Assembly: GCA_016296635.1 (NCBI GenBank)
Contig: JAEDIZ010000020.1
Span: 1-25,561 of the forward strand
Direction of reading: 5' to 3'
Source of the DNA: Oscillospiraceae bacterium
GTDB lineage: Bacteria; Bacillota; Clostridia; Oscillospirales; Oscillospiraceae
DNA length: 25,561 nt
Below are positions 1 to 7,397 of this stretch, in pieces. Position 1 is the stretch's first letter. Each line of letters begins with the position of its first letter. Below the pieces are notes generated by a model that did no database searches, was not told the DNA's origin, and saw only the letters and a list, made by a program, of their open reading frames with translations. The translations under genes and the position numbers were made by a program.

Positions 1-1151
1 CCGGGCTTAACACCCTTGCATCTAACAATGCCTCTTTGAACGGTGGTGCAAAGCAGGTGTTTGACACGCTTCTTTCTACCGCCACTGCCCAGATCAACGC
101 TGCAGGAATTTCTGTTCCGGCGCTCACCGTCGACAATTATGCCGATGTGCTGAATAACATCATTGCGTCGCTTGACGGAACGGCAGTTTATAATCAGGCA
201 TTAGCGCAGGTCAGTGCTGCCGTAGAAGGCAATCGCTCGCTGATTGAGCAGAAGGTAACTGCAGCCGTGCGGGAGCAGGTCGCGGCTCAGGTCGAGGCAG
301 CGGCAAAAGAGCAGGTCACAGCAGGCGTTACGGCTGCCGTAAGGGAACAAATCAAGGCGCAGGTCATCGGAGCCAGCGGAATGACGCAGGCAGATTATGA
401 GGCGGCCGTTGCAGCCGGAATGATTCCCGAAGAACAGCAGAGTGCGGTTGCGGCTGCCATTGAAGAACAGATGGCAACAGATCAGGTTCAGACCTTGATC
501 GAAGCAAATACCGCCGCACAGATGGAAAACGATGAAATAAACGCAGCGATTGCCGCAAATACCGACGCGCAGATGCAGTCCGAAGCTGTGAAGCAGACAA
601 TCGCTGAAAATGTGGAGACGCAAATGAATCAAGTTATTTCCGAAAACATGGCGTCGGATACTGTGCAGTCCCAGATTTCTGCTGCCTCCGAAGGAGCAAA
701 ATCGATTATTTCTCTGAAGGAATCTCTTGATAGCTATAATTCTTTCTATCTTGGACTTCTGACTTACACGGACGGTGTTGCCTCAGCGGCAAACGGAGCA
801 GCCACGCTTTCCTCCGGCACATCCGATCTCAAGGGCGGTACCGCACAGCTGAAAGAGGGTGCATCTTCCCTTTATGACGGCATTCTGCAGCTGAAAAACG
901 GTACGCCTGCTTTGGTTGATGGTGTCACGCAGCTGAAAGACGGCGCTATGCAGCTATCCGACGGCCTCAAGCAGTTCAATGAAGAGGGAATTCAGAAACT
1001 TGTTGACCTGGTCGGCGGAGATATTGAGAGCATGCTTGCCCGTGTAAGAGCAACGATTGATGTATCGAAGGATTACCAAAACTTCTCCGGCATCAGTGCT
1101 AATATGGATGGTCAGGTGAAATTCATCTATCGTACAGATGAAATCAAATAA
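1..1151 (+). CDS. 3' part of a long helical heptad-repeat protein (MMPL/RND- or YhgE-type, partial)
   Basis: The reading frame is open at the window edge (first full codon at 3), so only the last 382 residues are seen; a TTG at 36 is an in-frame possible start but is probably internal. The visible protein has no membrane segment. It is rich in Ala, Gln and Glu, with degenerate repeats (AAVREQ, AAAKEQ, AAVREQ) in the first third. A series of L-x-x-G type heptads (LKGGTAQLKEGASSL, LKNGTPAL, LKDGAMQLSDGL) lies at about 820-990. It ends with DGQVKFIYRTDEIK. Such L-x-x-x-G heptads followed by this kind of tail occur, from memory, in extracellular or insert domains of clostridial MMPL/RND exporters and YhgE/Pip proteins; the assignment rests on that resemblance only. 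It could alternatively be another coiled-coil surface protein. The gene ends 48 bp before an IS-element tip and appears intact at its 3' end. Confidence 0.5.
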   Translation, partial: GLNTLASNNASLNGGAKQVFDTLLSTATAQINAAGISVPALTVDNYADVLNNIIASLDGTAVYNQALAQVSAAVEGNRSLIEQKVTAAVREQVAAQVEAAAKEQVTAGVTAAVREQIKAQVIGASGMTQADYEAAVAAGMIPEEQQSAVAAAIEEQMATDQVQTLIEANTAAQMENDEINAAIAANTDAQMQSEAVKQTIAENVETQMNQVISENMASDTVQSQISAASEGAKSIISLKESLDSYNSFYLGLLTYTDGVASAANGAATLSSGTSDLKGGTAQLKEGASSLYDGILQLKNGTPALVDGVTQLKDGAMQLSDGLKQFNEEGIQKLVDLVGGDIESMLARVRATIDVSKDYQNFSGISANMDGQVKFIYRTDEIK

Positions 1152-1198
1152 TTGCGGATGTTTACCAAGGCCCCAATCGAAAAAGCAAGGGTTCTGTT

Positions 1199-1406
1199 TG
1201 AACAGCCCCAGATTGTACGGACAGCACAAAAAAAGCCTCTAAGTAGGAAATATTTAGTTTTAAGCGGAGTGGCGCAGCGTAAGCGGCGCCACTCCAGTTT
1301 TTAACTGGATGCGCTCATGGTTGTAGAAATAAATGTAACGGTCAATCATTTCATTAGCTTCGTTGAATGAAGTTGGTTTGTGCCTGTAGATGCATTCTGT
1401 TTTGAG
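1199..1406 (-). mobile_element. IS3-family element remnant (one tip plus transposase C-terminus)
   Basis: The minus-strand product of 1263-1406 (LKTECIYRHK...DRYIYFYNHERIQLKT) matches the end of IS3/IS150-type OrfB transposases, where the YIYFYNHERIQLKT motif lies just before the C-terminus. Beyond the stop, the sequence runs into an end beginning TGAACAGCCCCAGATTG at 1199, the kind of TG-starting terminal inverted repeat expected for this family. The rest of the transposase (catalytic DDE core) and the other end are missing, so the element is dead. Family assignment is from motif recognition; the exact tip is inferred. Confidence 0.65.
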
Positions 1407-2162
1407 GATGGCAATTTGTTTTGGATCTGTCAGTTTTTTCGATGCGCTTTCTTTGTAAACGCCTTTTCCATATAGAATGCTGATCTCCATATCATTGTTC
1501 TGTGCGGTTCCAGGCGTAAACACTTCGCTTATTTTTTTGAAAGCGGTTTTTACAAGCTGTACTTTTCCGCTTTCCAAATCAGCCCCATCTCCAATTTCTT
1601 TTTCCGCTTCTCCGTTATAAACAGTTTCGGCTATGAACTTATTTCTTAGAATCTCCGCACGCTCGCTGTCGGACATGCCGACAGTGATTTTTTTATCTTC
1701 ACTATTGGAATACTTCTGACTCGTCGGCCCTGTTTTATTTTCCGTCGCCTTTGCCGTCTGCCTGTTCGTGCGCTCCTGCACGCTCTGGCGGACGGTTTGC
1801 GTATATTTTGTCGCATCCGCTGCTTTGAACCGGTTCATGCCGGCGTAGGCGTCTGCCAGCAGCTCTTCCTCTGCCAGATCTTCGCCCTCCGTGTCCGAAA
1901 GATCGTAAATGCCTCTTGTCGCCTTGACGTATTCCTCCAGCACCCGTCTGTATTCCGCAGCGTCCATCTTCTCCCGGATCCTTGCCCGGATCGTCTGATT
2001 GATGCTGGAATCCTCTGCCGCCAGCTTATGATAGATCTCATGCAGCCCAAGCTGCTCCGCATTCCGCACCAGTCCGTCTGCACGAACGACCACCGTTCTT
2101 GTCGCCTCGTCAAAGAAAGCGTCCACGTTGTGACCGTTTTTAAGCTGCATCGGCCCAAGCAC
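1260..2162 (-). pseudogene. Fragment of a mobile-element polyvalent protein with HEIYH motif, joined in frame to an IS3 transposase tail
   Basis: This 300-residue minus-strand frame is a chimera. The first part resembles internal pieces of large polyvalent proteins carried by integrative elements and phages of Clostridia: VVVRADG followed by LHEIYHKLAAED, an HExxH zinc-peptidase-like motif at about residues 41-45, then EYVKATRGIYDL. The middle (about residues 150-250) contains GMSDSERAEILRNK and ILYGKGVYKESASKK, similar to the PBECR/nuclease-like domains found in such proteins. From about residue 253 the sequence is the end of an IS3 transposase. The GTG at 2162 is not a convincing start: the frame stays open upstream to beyond 2330 and still looks coding (VERLWGKDVKSAANTAKE) to about 2255. 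It is therefore a truncated gene that was probably hit by the IS element. Function, if any, is unknown. Confidence 0.6.
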
Positions 2163-2323
2163 GGCTCTGAAATTGCATCCGGCTTCCTTTGCCGTATTTG
2201 CCGCGCTCTTGACGTCTTTGCCCCAAAGTCTTTCTACATTACTTTTCGCCCGGCTTTGTCGGAAGAATACAAAAATTACTTTTCTTTCTATGAAAAATAT
2301 CCAAAAAATTGGGCAAAACAGTA

Positions 2324-2352
2324 TTGACTTCTCCGATGCCGCATGTTATATT
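2324..2352 (+). promoter_or_regulatory. Sigma-A promoter for the regulator/aromatic operon
   Basis: TTGACT (2324-2329) and TATATT (2347-2352) are separated by exactly 17 bp, close to consensus. It lies in an AT-rich stretch about 106 bp upstream of the XRE regulator gene. No comparably good promoter was found between the regulator and the aro genes, so this one probably drives the whole unit. The initiation site is expected near 2359. Confidence 0.7.
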
Positions 2353-2457
2353 TTCACCAGATGAGAAAAATATTTCCGTATATCATTCCCTTCTCTACGA
2401 ATTATTTTTCTTTACTCCGGGTGCGTATCTGTTTGCCGCCCGCATTCAGAGGTGGAT

Positions 2458-3087
2458 ATGGCAAGGGAAGAATCTGTTCAGGAGCGCGAAAAACGCTTCG
2501 CCCGCATCTGGGCCAGCTCCCGCTCCGACGCGGGAAAGACGCAGGAATTTATGGCAAACGGTCTGGGCGTTTCCAGAAAAACCATTCAGAACTGGGAAAA
2601 CGGCGTCACCGCGCCGGATCTTTTCATGGGAAGCGAATGGTTCCATATTCTCGGTCTCAATCCGCTGCCGTATTATCTCTCGTTCCTGTTCCCGGATCTT
2701 TTCAGCAGCATTTCCCCGGAGGACAATGACGAGACCATCGATGAAGCACTGATGTTTCTGATGAAAAACATGACCGGCACGGAAAAACGCGAGCTGCTCT
2801 ATCTCATGGCCGGGCAGCACGGCAGCCCGTGGTATTCTCTGCTGCAGCTGTTTACGGCGCACTGCCACACCAGCCTGCGCGCAAGAGTCGCCGCGGCAAG
2901 ATTGATCCTCGACAGCTATGAACTGGAGGAGGCAGCCGATATGCTGGTCTGCCCGGAGAATGTCAGACCCGATCTGCCCATGCTCAGACACGCGGTGGAA
3001 GAGGGCAAACGCTCGGCAATTCACGGCGCCGGCGGCTATACGAACGTTACACAGACAACACAGTCAGAAAACGGAGAAGAACAATGA
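2458..3087 (+). CDS. XRE-family helix-turn-helix transcriptional regulator
   Basis: A 209-residue protein. Residues about 27-55 (GKTQEFMANGLGVSRKTIQNWENG) form a Cro/C1-type helix-turn-helix. The adjoining region (SEWFHILGLNPLPYYLSFLFPDLF) looks like a conserved family extension, and the C-terminal half is helical without a recognisable domain. The ATG at 2458 is preferred because an AGAGG/GAGGTGG site precedes it; an in-frame GTG at 2452 overlaps that site. The stop codon overlaps the ATG of the Tyr/Phe leader peptide (ATGA at 3084-3087), so the regulator and the leader must share a transcript. It may be an accessory regulator of the aromatic operon or autoregulatory. That is inference from position; nothing in the sequence identifies its operator or ligand. 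Confidence 0.85.
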   Translation: MAREESVQEREKRFARIWASSRSDAGKTQEFMANGLGVSRKTIQNWENGVTAPDLFMGSEWFHILGLNPLPYYLSFLFPDLFSSISPEDNDETIDEALMFLMKNMTGTEKRELLYLMAGQHGSPWYSLLQLFTAHCHTSLRARVAAARLILDSYELEEAADMLVCPENVRPDLPMLRHAVEEGKRSAIHGAGGYTNVTQTTQSENGEEQ

Positions 3088-3164
3088 ACATCAGAACCTG
3101 CATTGCAAACGCATATTCCTATTATTTTTACTTTACTATGTTCGATAGTAAGGTTTGTTTGTGA
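3084..3164 (+). CDS. Tyr/Phe-rich attenuator leader peptide
   Basis: A 26-codon open frame beginning ATG at 3084 has a good ribosome binding site (GGAGAAG, 3073-3079, spacing 4) and overlaps the regulator's stop. Codons 11-17 read Tyr-Ser-Tyr-Tyr-Phe-Tyr-Phe, and codon 20 is Phe: seven aromatic codons in ten. It ends with TGA at 3162-3164. A run of regulatory-amino-acid codons just ahead of mutually exclusive hairpins and a terminator is the hallmark of ribosome-mediated attenuation, as in enterobacterial pheA. Here it directly precedes the genes that make Phe and Tyr. The peptide itself is expected to have no function apart from being translated. Confidence 0.8.
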   Translation: MNIRTCIANAYSYYFYFTMFDSKVCL

Positions 3165-3220
3165 TGCAGTAATTTATGATGATTCAGATATCATGAATTG
3201 GTTGCGGAGCAGGTGAACCT
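3131..3220 (+). promoter_or_regulatory. Attenuator hairpins and antiterminator of the aromatic operon
   Basis: Hand pairing gives the following. (1) CTTTACTAT (3131-3139) pairs with ATAGTAAGG (3145-3153), a 9-bp stem right after the Tyr/Phe codon run. (2) AATTTATGAT (3171-3180) pairs with ATCATGAATT (3190-3199). (3) An antiterminator: AGGTTTGTTTGT (3151-3162) pairs with GCAGGTGAACCT (3209-3220), 12 contiguous pairs, five of them G-U. It encloses hairpin 2 and uses both arms of the terminator. A ribosome at the leader stop (3162-3164) would cover 3151-3162 and let the terminator form. A ribosome stalled at codons 11-17 would leave it free. Stems are read from sequence; the switching model is inference. 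Confidence 0.7.
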
Positions 3221-3235
3221 GTTCCGCATTTTTTT
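3203..3235 (+). terminator. Attenuator rho-independent terminator upstream of aroF
   Basis: TGCGGAGCAGG (3203-3213) pairs with CCTGTTCCGCA (3218-3228) with a TGAA loop; one pair is G-U. Seven T residues follow at 3229-3235. It lies 19 bp before the aroF ATG and 38 bp after the leader-peptide stop, in a spacer that is otherwise part of one operon. It is therefore a conditional rather than a final terminator. Confidence 0.9.
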
Positions 3236-3254
3236 CGATCGGGAGGTTTTGAAA

Positions 3255-4259
3255 ATGATCGTTGTATTGAAACCCAATGTTGCCGCAGAAAAACGGGATC
3301 AGCTCGTCGAATGGCTCAAAACCATGGGACTCGGCGTGCATATTTCCGAGGGTGTCTATCAGACCGTGCTCGGTCTGATCGGCGATATCAGCAAGGTGGA
3401 CGCCGACCTGATCGGCAGTCTTGAAATCGTGGACAGCGTGAAAAGAGTCTCTGAGACCTTCAAGTGCTGCAACCGGAAATTCCATCCGGAGGATACCGTT
3501 GTTTCCGTCGGGGATGTCAAAATCGGCGGCGGCAATTTCTGCCTGATCGCCGGGCCATGCTCCGTGGAAACCGAGGAACAGATCGTTTCCGTGGCAAAGT
3601 CCGTCAAAGAGGCGGGCGCAAAGATGCTGCGCGGCGGCGCTTTCAAGCCGAGAACCTCGCCCTACGATTTTCAGGGTCTGAAGGCTACCGGCATTGAGTT
3701 TCTGAAGATCGCCCGGCAGGAGACCGGTCTTCCCATCGTGACGGAAATCATGAGCGTTTCCGATCTGCCTTTGTTCGAGGACATCGATGTGCTGCAGGTC
3801 GGCGCAAGAAATATGCAGAATTTCGATCTGCTCCGGGAACTTGGGCAGATGGGCAAGCCCGTGCTTCTCAAGCGCGGTCTTGCAAACACGCTGAAAGAAC
3901 TGCTGATGAGTGCGGAATACATCATGGCCAGCGGCAACGAGAATGTCATCCTCTGCGAGCGCGGCATCCGTACCTACAGCGACTATCTGCGAAACACGCT
4001 GGATCTGTCGGCGGTACCCATGCTGCATGAGCTGTCCCATCTGCCGGTTATCGTCGATCCCAGCCACGCCACCGGTCTTGCCCGCATGGTGCCGCCCATG
4101 GCGCTGGCGGCAACTGCCTGCGGCTGCGACGGCCTCATCATTGAGGTACACAACGATCCCGTCCACGCGCTTTGCGACGGCGCGCAGTCGCTGCGGCCGG
4201 AGGAATTTGCAGCGCTGGTGAAGAAAGTCAGCGCAGTACGGGAGGCGGTTTCATGCTGA
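3255..4259 (+). CDS. aroF: 3-deoxy-7-phosphoheptulonate (DAHP) synthase
   Basis: The protein condenses phosphoenolpyruvate and erythrose-4-phosphate to DAHP, the entry step of the shikimate pathway. It has 334 residues, starting at the ATG at 3255 behind GGGAGG (3241-3246). Residues 1-75 are the ferredoxin-like N-terminal domain seen in the Thermotoga/Bacillus-type (AroA-beta) enzymes, where it can carry feedback control. The barrel follows, with IAGPCS (metal-ligand Cys102), GGAFKPRTSPYDFQG (127-141), QVGARNMQN (181-189), LLKRG (204-208) and DPSHATG (268-274). The stop overlaps the tyrA start by 7 nt. It is the first structural gene after the attenuator, so the pathway entry enzyme would be the first one shut off by termination. 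No chorismate mutase domain is fused to it. Confidence 0.95.
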   Translation: MIVVLKPNVAAEKRDQLVEWLKTMGLGVHISEGVYQTVLGLIGDISKVDADLIGSLEIVDSVKRVSETFKCCNRKFHPEDTVVSVGDVKIGGGNFCLIAGPCSVETEEQIVSVAKSVKEAGAKMLRGGAFKPRTSPYDFQGLKATGIEFLKIARQETGLPIVTEIMSVSDLPLFEDIDVLQVGARNMQNFDLLRELGQMGKPVLLKRGLANTLKELLMSAEYIMASGNENVILCERGIRTYSDYLRNTLDLSAVPMLHELSHLPVIVDPSHATGLARMVPPMALAATACGCDGLIIEVHNDPVHALCDGAQSLRPEEFAALVKKVSAVREAVSC

Positions 4260-5083
4260 TCGGCATCGTCGGACTCGGTCTCATCGGAGGCTCCTTTGCA
4301 AAGGCTTACAGCGCAGCCGGACACATGGTTGCCGCAAAAGATATTGACAACTCCGTTCTTCAATTTGCCATGCTGAGCGGTGCTGTCCACCTTGAACTGA
4401 CAAGGGAAAAGCTGCCGGAATGCGATCTGATCCTCGTCTGCACCTATCCGCAGGCCGCCATCGATTTTCTCGAGCAGGAGGGGCCGTATTTCGGCAAAAA
4501 ACCCGTAGTCATCGATTGCTGCGGCACCAAGCGCGTCCTCGTGCAGGAGGGAACAAGGCTGGCGGAGGAATACGGCTTTCTCTATGTCGGCGGTCACCCC
4601 ATGGCCGGTACGCAGTTTTCCGGCTTCAAATACGCAAGAGCAAATCTCTATCAGGGCGCGCCCATGGTTATCATTCCGCCGCGCTATGACGATATTGAGC
4701 TGTTGGAACGCATCAAATTCCTGCTGCGTCCGGCGGGCTTTGCCACCATCACCGTGACCACCGCGGAAAAACACGACGCCATGATCGCCTTTACCTCGCA
4801 GCTGGCGCACATCGTATCGAGCGCCTACATCAAAAGCCCCAGCGCCACCAAGCATAAGGGTATGTCTGCAGGCAGCTACCGCGACATGACCCGCGTGGCA
4901 TGGCTCAATCCGCAGATGTGGGCGGAACTGTTTTTGGATAACCGCGATTTTCTGCTGAAGGAAATCGATACACTCATTGACAATCTGAGCGCTTACCGCG
5001 GCGCGATTGATCGCGGCGACCGGGAGCAGCTGGAGCAGCTTTTGCTGGAAGGCAAGCTGCGCAAGGAGGAGGTTGACGGATAA
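4253..5083 (+). CDS. tyrA: Prephenate dehydrogenase
   Basis: Oxidative decarboxylation of prephenate to 4-hydroxyphenylpyruvate, the branch towards tyrosine. The 276-residue protein starts with a Rossmann motif GLGLIGGS (7-14). An Asp at the end of the second strand (AAKDID, D30/D32) suggests NAD rather than NADP as cofactor. The diagnostic GGHPMAGT lies at 113-120, with the TyrA all-helical C-terminal domain after about residue 160. There is no C-terminal ACT domain, which many Bacillus-type enzymes have, so allosteric control by tyrosine is not evident in this protein. The start at 4253 follows GGGAGG at 4240-4245 and lies inside the end of aroF. The stop overlaps the aroB ATG (TAATG). Confidence 0.93.
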   Translation: MLIGIVGLGLIGGSFAKAYSAAGHMVAAKDIDNSVLQFAMLSGAVHLELTREKLPECDLILVCTYPQAAIDFLEQEGPYFGKKPVVIDCCGTKRVLVQEGTRLAEEYGFLYVGGHPMAGTQFSGFKYARANLYQGAPMVIIPPRYDDIELLERIKFLLRPAGFATITVTTAEKHDAMIAFTSQLAHIVSSAYIKSPSATKHKGMSAGSYRDMTRVAWLNPQMWAELFLDNRDFLLKEIDTLIDNLSAYRGAIDRGDREQLEQLLLEGKLRKEEVDG

Positions 5084-6141
5084 TGCAGAGCGTTTCGGTT
5101 CATGCATCAAGAAACTATGAGGTTCTGATCGGCGAAGGTCTTCTGCCGAAGGCCGGAGAAAAGCTGGCGGAAGTGATTCCGCCGTGCCGGGCGGTGATCG
5201 TTTCCGACGACAATGTGTTTGCCCTTTACGGCAAAACACTCCGGGAAAGTTTGCAGAGTGCCGGTTTTGATACTATGGAATTTGTGTTCCCCCACGGCGA
5301 GAGCAGCAAAAATCTGTCCGTCTACGGGGAGCTTTTGGAAACCATGTGTGCCGCGCGCATTGCAAGGTCTGACTGCATCGTTGCCCTCGGCGGCGGCGTG
5401 GTGGGCGATCTTGCGGGTTTTGCCGCTGCCACCTATCAGCGGGGCATCGCCTTCGCGCAGATTCCGACCTCTTTACTGGCGGCGGTCGATTCCTCCGTGG
5501 GCGGCAAGACCGCGGTCGATCTGCCAAGCGGAAAAAATCAGGCGGGCTGTTTTTATCAGCCCTCCCTCGTTCTCTGCGACACGGACACCTTTCAGACGCT
5601 GCCGGAAGATGAATACCGAAACGGCTGCGCCGAGATTATCAAATACGCCATGATCGGAAGCGAAGAACTGTTCACTTCGCTGGAGAAAAAACCCGTTAAA
5701 GAGCAGTATGAAGCCGTTGTGAGCCGTTGCGTCTGCATGAAGCGTGACTTTGTGGAGCAGGATGAATTTGACCGGGGCTGCCGGATGCTCCTGAACTTCG
5801 GCCACACCTTCGGCCACGCCGTGGAAAGCTGCAGTCAGTTCTCCATCGCCCACGGGCAGGCCGTTGCCATGGGCATGGCTGCCATCACGAAAGCCGCCGT
5901 CACGCGCGGATTTTGTGCGGCGGATACGCTTCATAAGCTCATGGAGCTTTTGGAAAAATACAATCTTGCGGCGGAGATTCCCTTTTCCGCGCAGGAACTT
6001 TTCCTCGCCGCGGGAAGCGACAAGAAAAGCAGCGGCGGCAGCTTAAATCTGATTGTGCCGCAAAAAATCGGCTGCTGCACAATAGAAAAAATCAAAAAGG
6101 ACGCGCTGCTCGGCTGGCTGCAGGACGGAGGAATTGCATGA
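5083..6141 (+). CDS. aroB: 3-dehydroquinate synthase
   Basis: Converts DAHP to 3-dehydroquinate, the second shikimate step, using NAD and a divalent metal. It has 352 residues, normal for the family. Visible motifs are GGGVVGDLAGF (103-113, nucleotide-binding glycine-rich loop), QIPTSLLAAVDSSVGGKTAVD (127-146), and the metal ligands E184 (CAEIIKY), H241 (NFGHTFGH) and H257 (IAHGQ). The ATG overlaps the tyrA stop by one base and the stop overlaps the aroA ATG (ATGA). The position of aroB between tyrA and aroA shows that the operon is ordered for compactness rather than by pathway step. Confidence 0.96.
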   Translation: MQSVSVHASRNYEVLIGEGLLPKAGEKLAEVIPPCRAVIVSDDNVFALYGKTLRESLQSAGFDTMEFVFPHGESSKNLSVYGELLETMCAARIARSDCIVALGGGVVGDLAGFAAATYQRGIAFAQIPTSLLAAVDSSVGGKTAVDLPSGKNQAGCFYQPSLVLCDTDTFQTLPEDEYRNGCAEIIKYAMIGSEELFTSLEKKPVKEQYEAVVSRCVCMKRDFVEQDEFDRGCRMLLNFGHTFGHAVESCSQFSIAHGQAVAMGMAAITKAAVTRGFCAADTLHKLMELLEKYNLAAEIPFSAQELFLAAGSDKKSSGGSLNLIVPQKIGCCTIEKIKKDALLGWLQDGGIA

Positions 6142-7397
6142 CTGTCACCATTGAGGCCGGTAAACGCTGCGGCTGTGTCAAAGTTCCTGCCTCCAAATCG
6201 CAGGCCCACAGACTGCTGATCTGCGCCGCACTCAGTAAGGAGGACTCCGTTCTCGTCTGCGACGGCATTTCCAAAGACATCGCCGCGACGATTGTCTGTT
6301 TGAATGCCCTCGGAGGTGATATTCGCGCAAACGGCGAAGGGAAGCTGCAGGTGCATCCGATTGAGGGTTGCGCAAACGGCGAAATCAAGCATCTTTTCTG
6401 CGGTGAAAGCGGATCGACGCTGCGGTTTCTGATTCCCGTGGCAGGTGCTTTGGGTCAGACAGCGGTTTTCCACATGGAGGGAAAGCTGCCCAGCCGCCCG
6501 GTGGATGCGCTGACGGATGTGCTGTCCAGCCGCGGCATGATCTTCTCCCGGCAGGGAAGCGAGCTGTATCTGTCCGGGAAGCTGACAGCAGGGGAGTTTA
6601 TTATCCCCGGCAACATCTCTTCGCAGTATATTTCCGGGCTTCTGTTTGCGCTGCCGTTACTGGATGGAACCAGCACCCTGACGGTCACGGGAGACATTGA
6701 GTCGGAAAGCTACATCCGCATGACGGAAAACGCGCTGCTTTCTTCCGGCATCCGGTTTACAAAAGAAGGACAAACCTACACCGTGCCCGGCAATCAGACC
6801 TATCTCGCAGAAGAAATGCGCTTCGTGGAGGCCGACTGGTCAAACGCCGCCTTCTTCCTCTGCATGGGCGCGATGAGTGAAAAGGGCGTTTGCGTCCGAA
6901 ATCTGCCGCTTACAAGCGCACAGGGTGACGCACAGATTCTGCAGGTGCTGCGCAGTTTCGGAAGCGAAGTTCAAGCAGACGGGGACTGCGTCACGGTGCG
7001 GCGGAAATCGCTGCACGGCACAGTTGTGGATGCAAGGCAGATTCCCGATCTTGTGCCCACCATCTGCGCGCTGGCAGCAGGCGCGGAAGGCACGACAATC
7101 ATTGAAAATGCCGGACGGCTGCGGCTCAAGGAATCCGACCGGCTGAAAACCACGGCCGAAATGCTCACCGCCCTCGGCGCCGATATTCAGCAGACGCGGG
7201 ACGGTTTGATTATCCACGGAAAGCCGTCTTTGTTAGGTGGCACCGCGGACGCGGCGAACGATCACCGCATCGCCATGGCGGCCGCCGTGGCGGCAGGACA
7301 CTGCGAAAACCCCGTCACGGTAACGGGCGCGCAATGTGTGGACAAATCCTATCCCGGCTTTTGGGCCGATCTTGATTCGCTGGAGGTAACGCAATGA
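6138..7397 (+). CDS. aroA: 3-phosphoshikimate 1-carboxyvinyltransferase (EPSP synthase)
   Basis: Transfers the enolpyruvyl group of PEP to shikimate-3-phosphate, the sixth step. It has 419 residues. Motifs seen: VPASKSQAHR (16-25, with substrate-binding K20, S21 and R25), GESGSTLRFLIP (89-100, the PEP/glyphosate loop), QYISGLLFALP, EADWSNAAFF, GRLRLKESDRL and ANDHRIAMA near the C-terminus. The loop reads GESGST rather than GNAGTA or GNSGT, which puts it outside the textbook class I and II signatures; its glyphosate behaviour cannot be read from this alone. ATGA overlaps are found at both ends, with aroB and aroC. Confidence 0.95.
   Translation: MTVTIEAGKRCGCVKVPASKSQAHRLLICAALSKEDSVLVCDGISKDIAATIVCLNALGGDIRANGEGKLQVHPIEGCANGEIKHLFCGESGSTLRFLIPVAGALGQTAVFHMEGKLPSRPVDALTDVLSSRGMIFSRQGSELYLSGKLTAGEFIIPGNISSQYISGLLFALPLLDGTSTLTVTGDIESESYIRMTENALLSSGIRFTKEGQTYTVPGNQTYLAEEMRFVEADWSNAAFFLCMGAMSEKGVCVRNLPLTSAQGDAQILQVLRSFGSEVQADGDCVTVRRKSLHGTVVDARQIPDLVPTICALAAGAEGTTIIENAGRLRLKESDRLKTTAEMLTALGADIQQTRDGLIIHGKPSLLGGTADAANDHRIAMAAAVAAGHCENPVTVTGAQCVDKSYPGFWADLDSLEVTQ

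Noticed and set aside
2361..2450. A short frame (MRKIFPYIIPFSTNYFSLL...) with several Phe/Tyr codons between the promoter and the XRE gene, possibly a second leader peptide
   Set aside because: The frame does not stop before the regulator but runs through it in another frame, it has no ribosome binding site, and no terminator follows. AT-rich DNA gives Phe/Tyr codons by chance.
3084..3254. T-box riboswitch for aromatic amino acids
   Set aside because: No T-box consensus stretch or specifier stem was seen; the terminator is paired with a translated leader instead.
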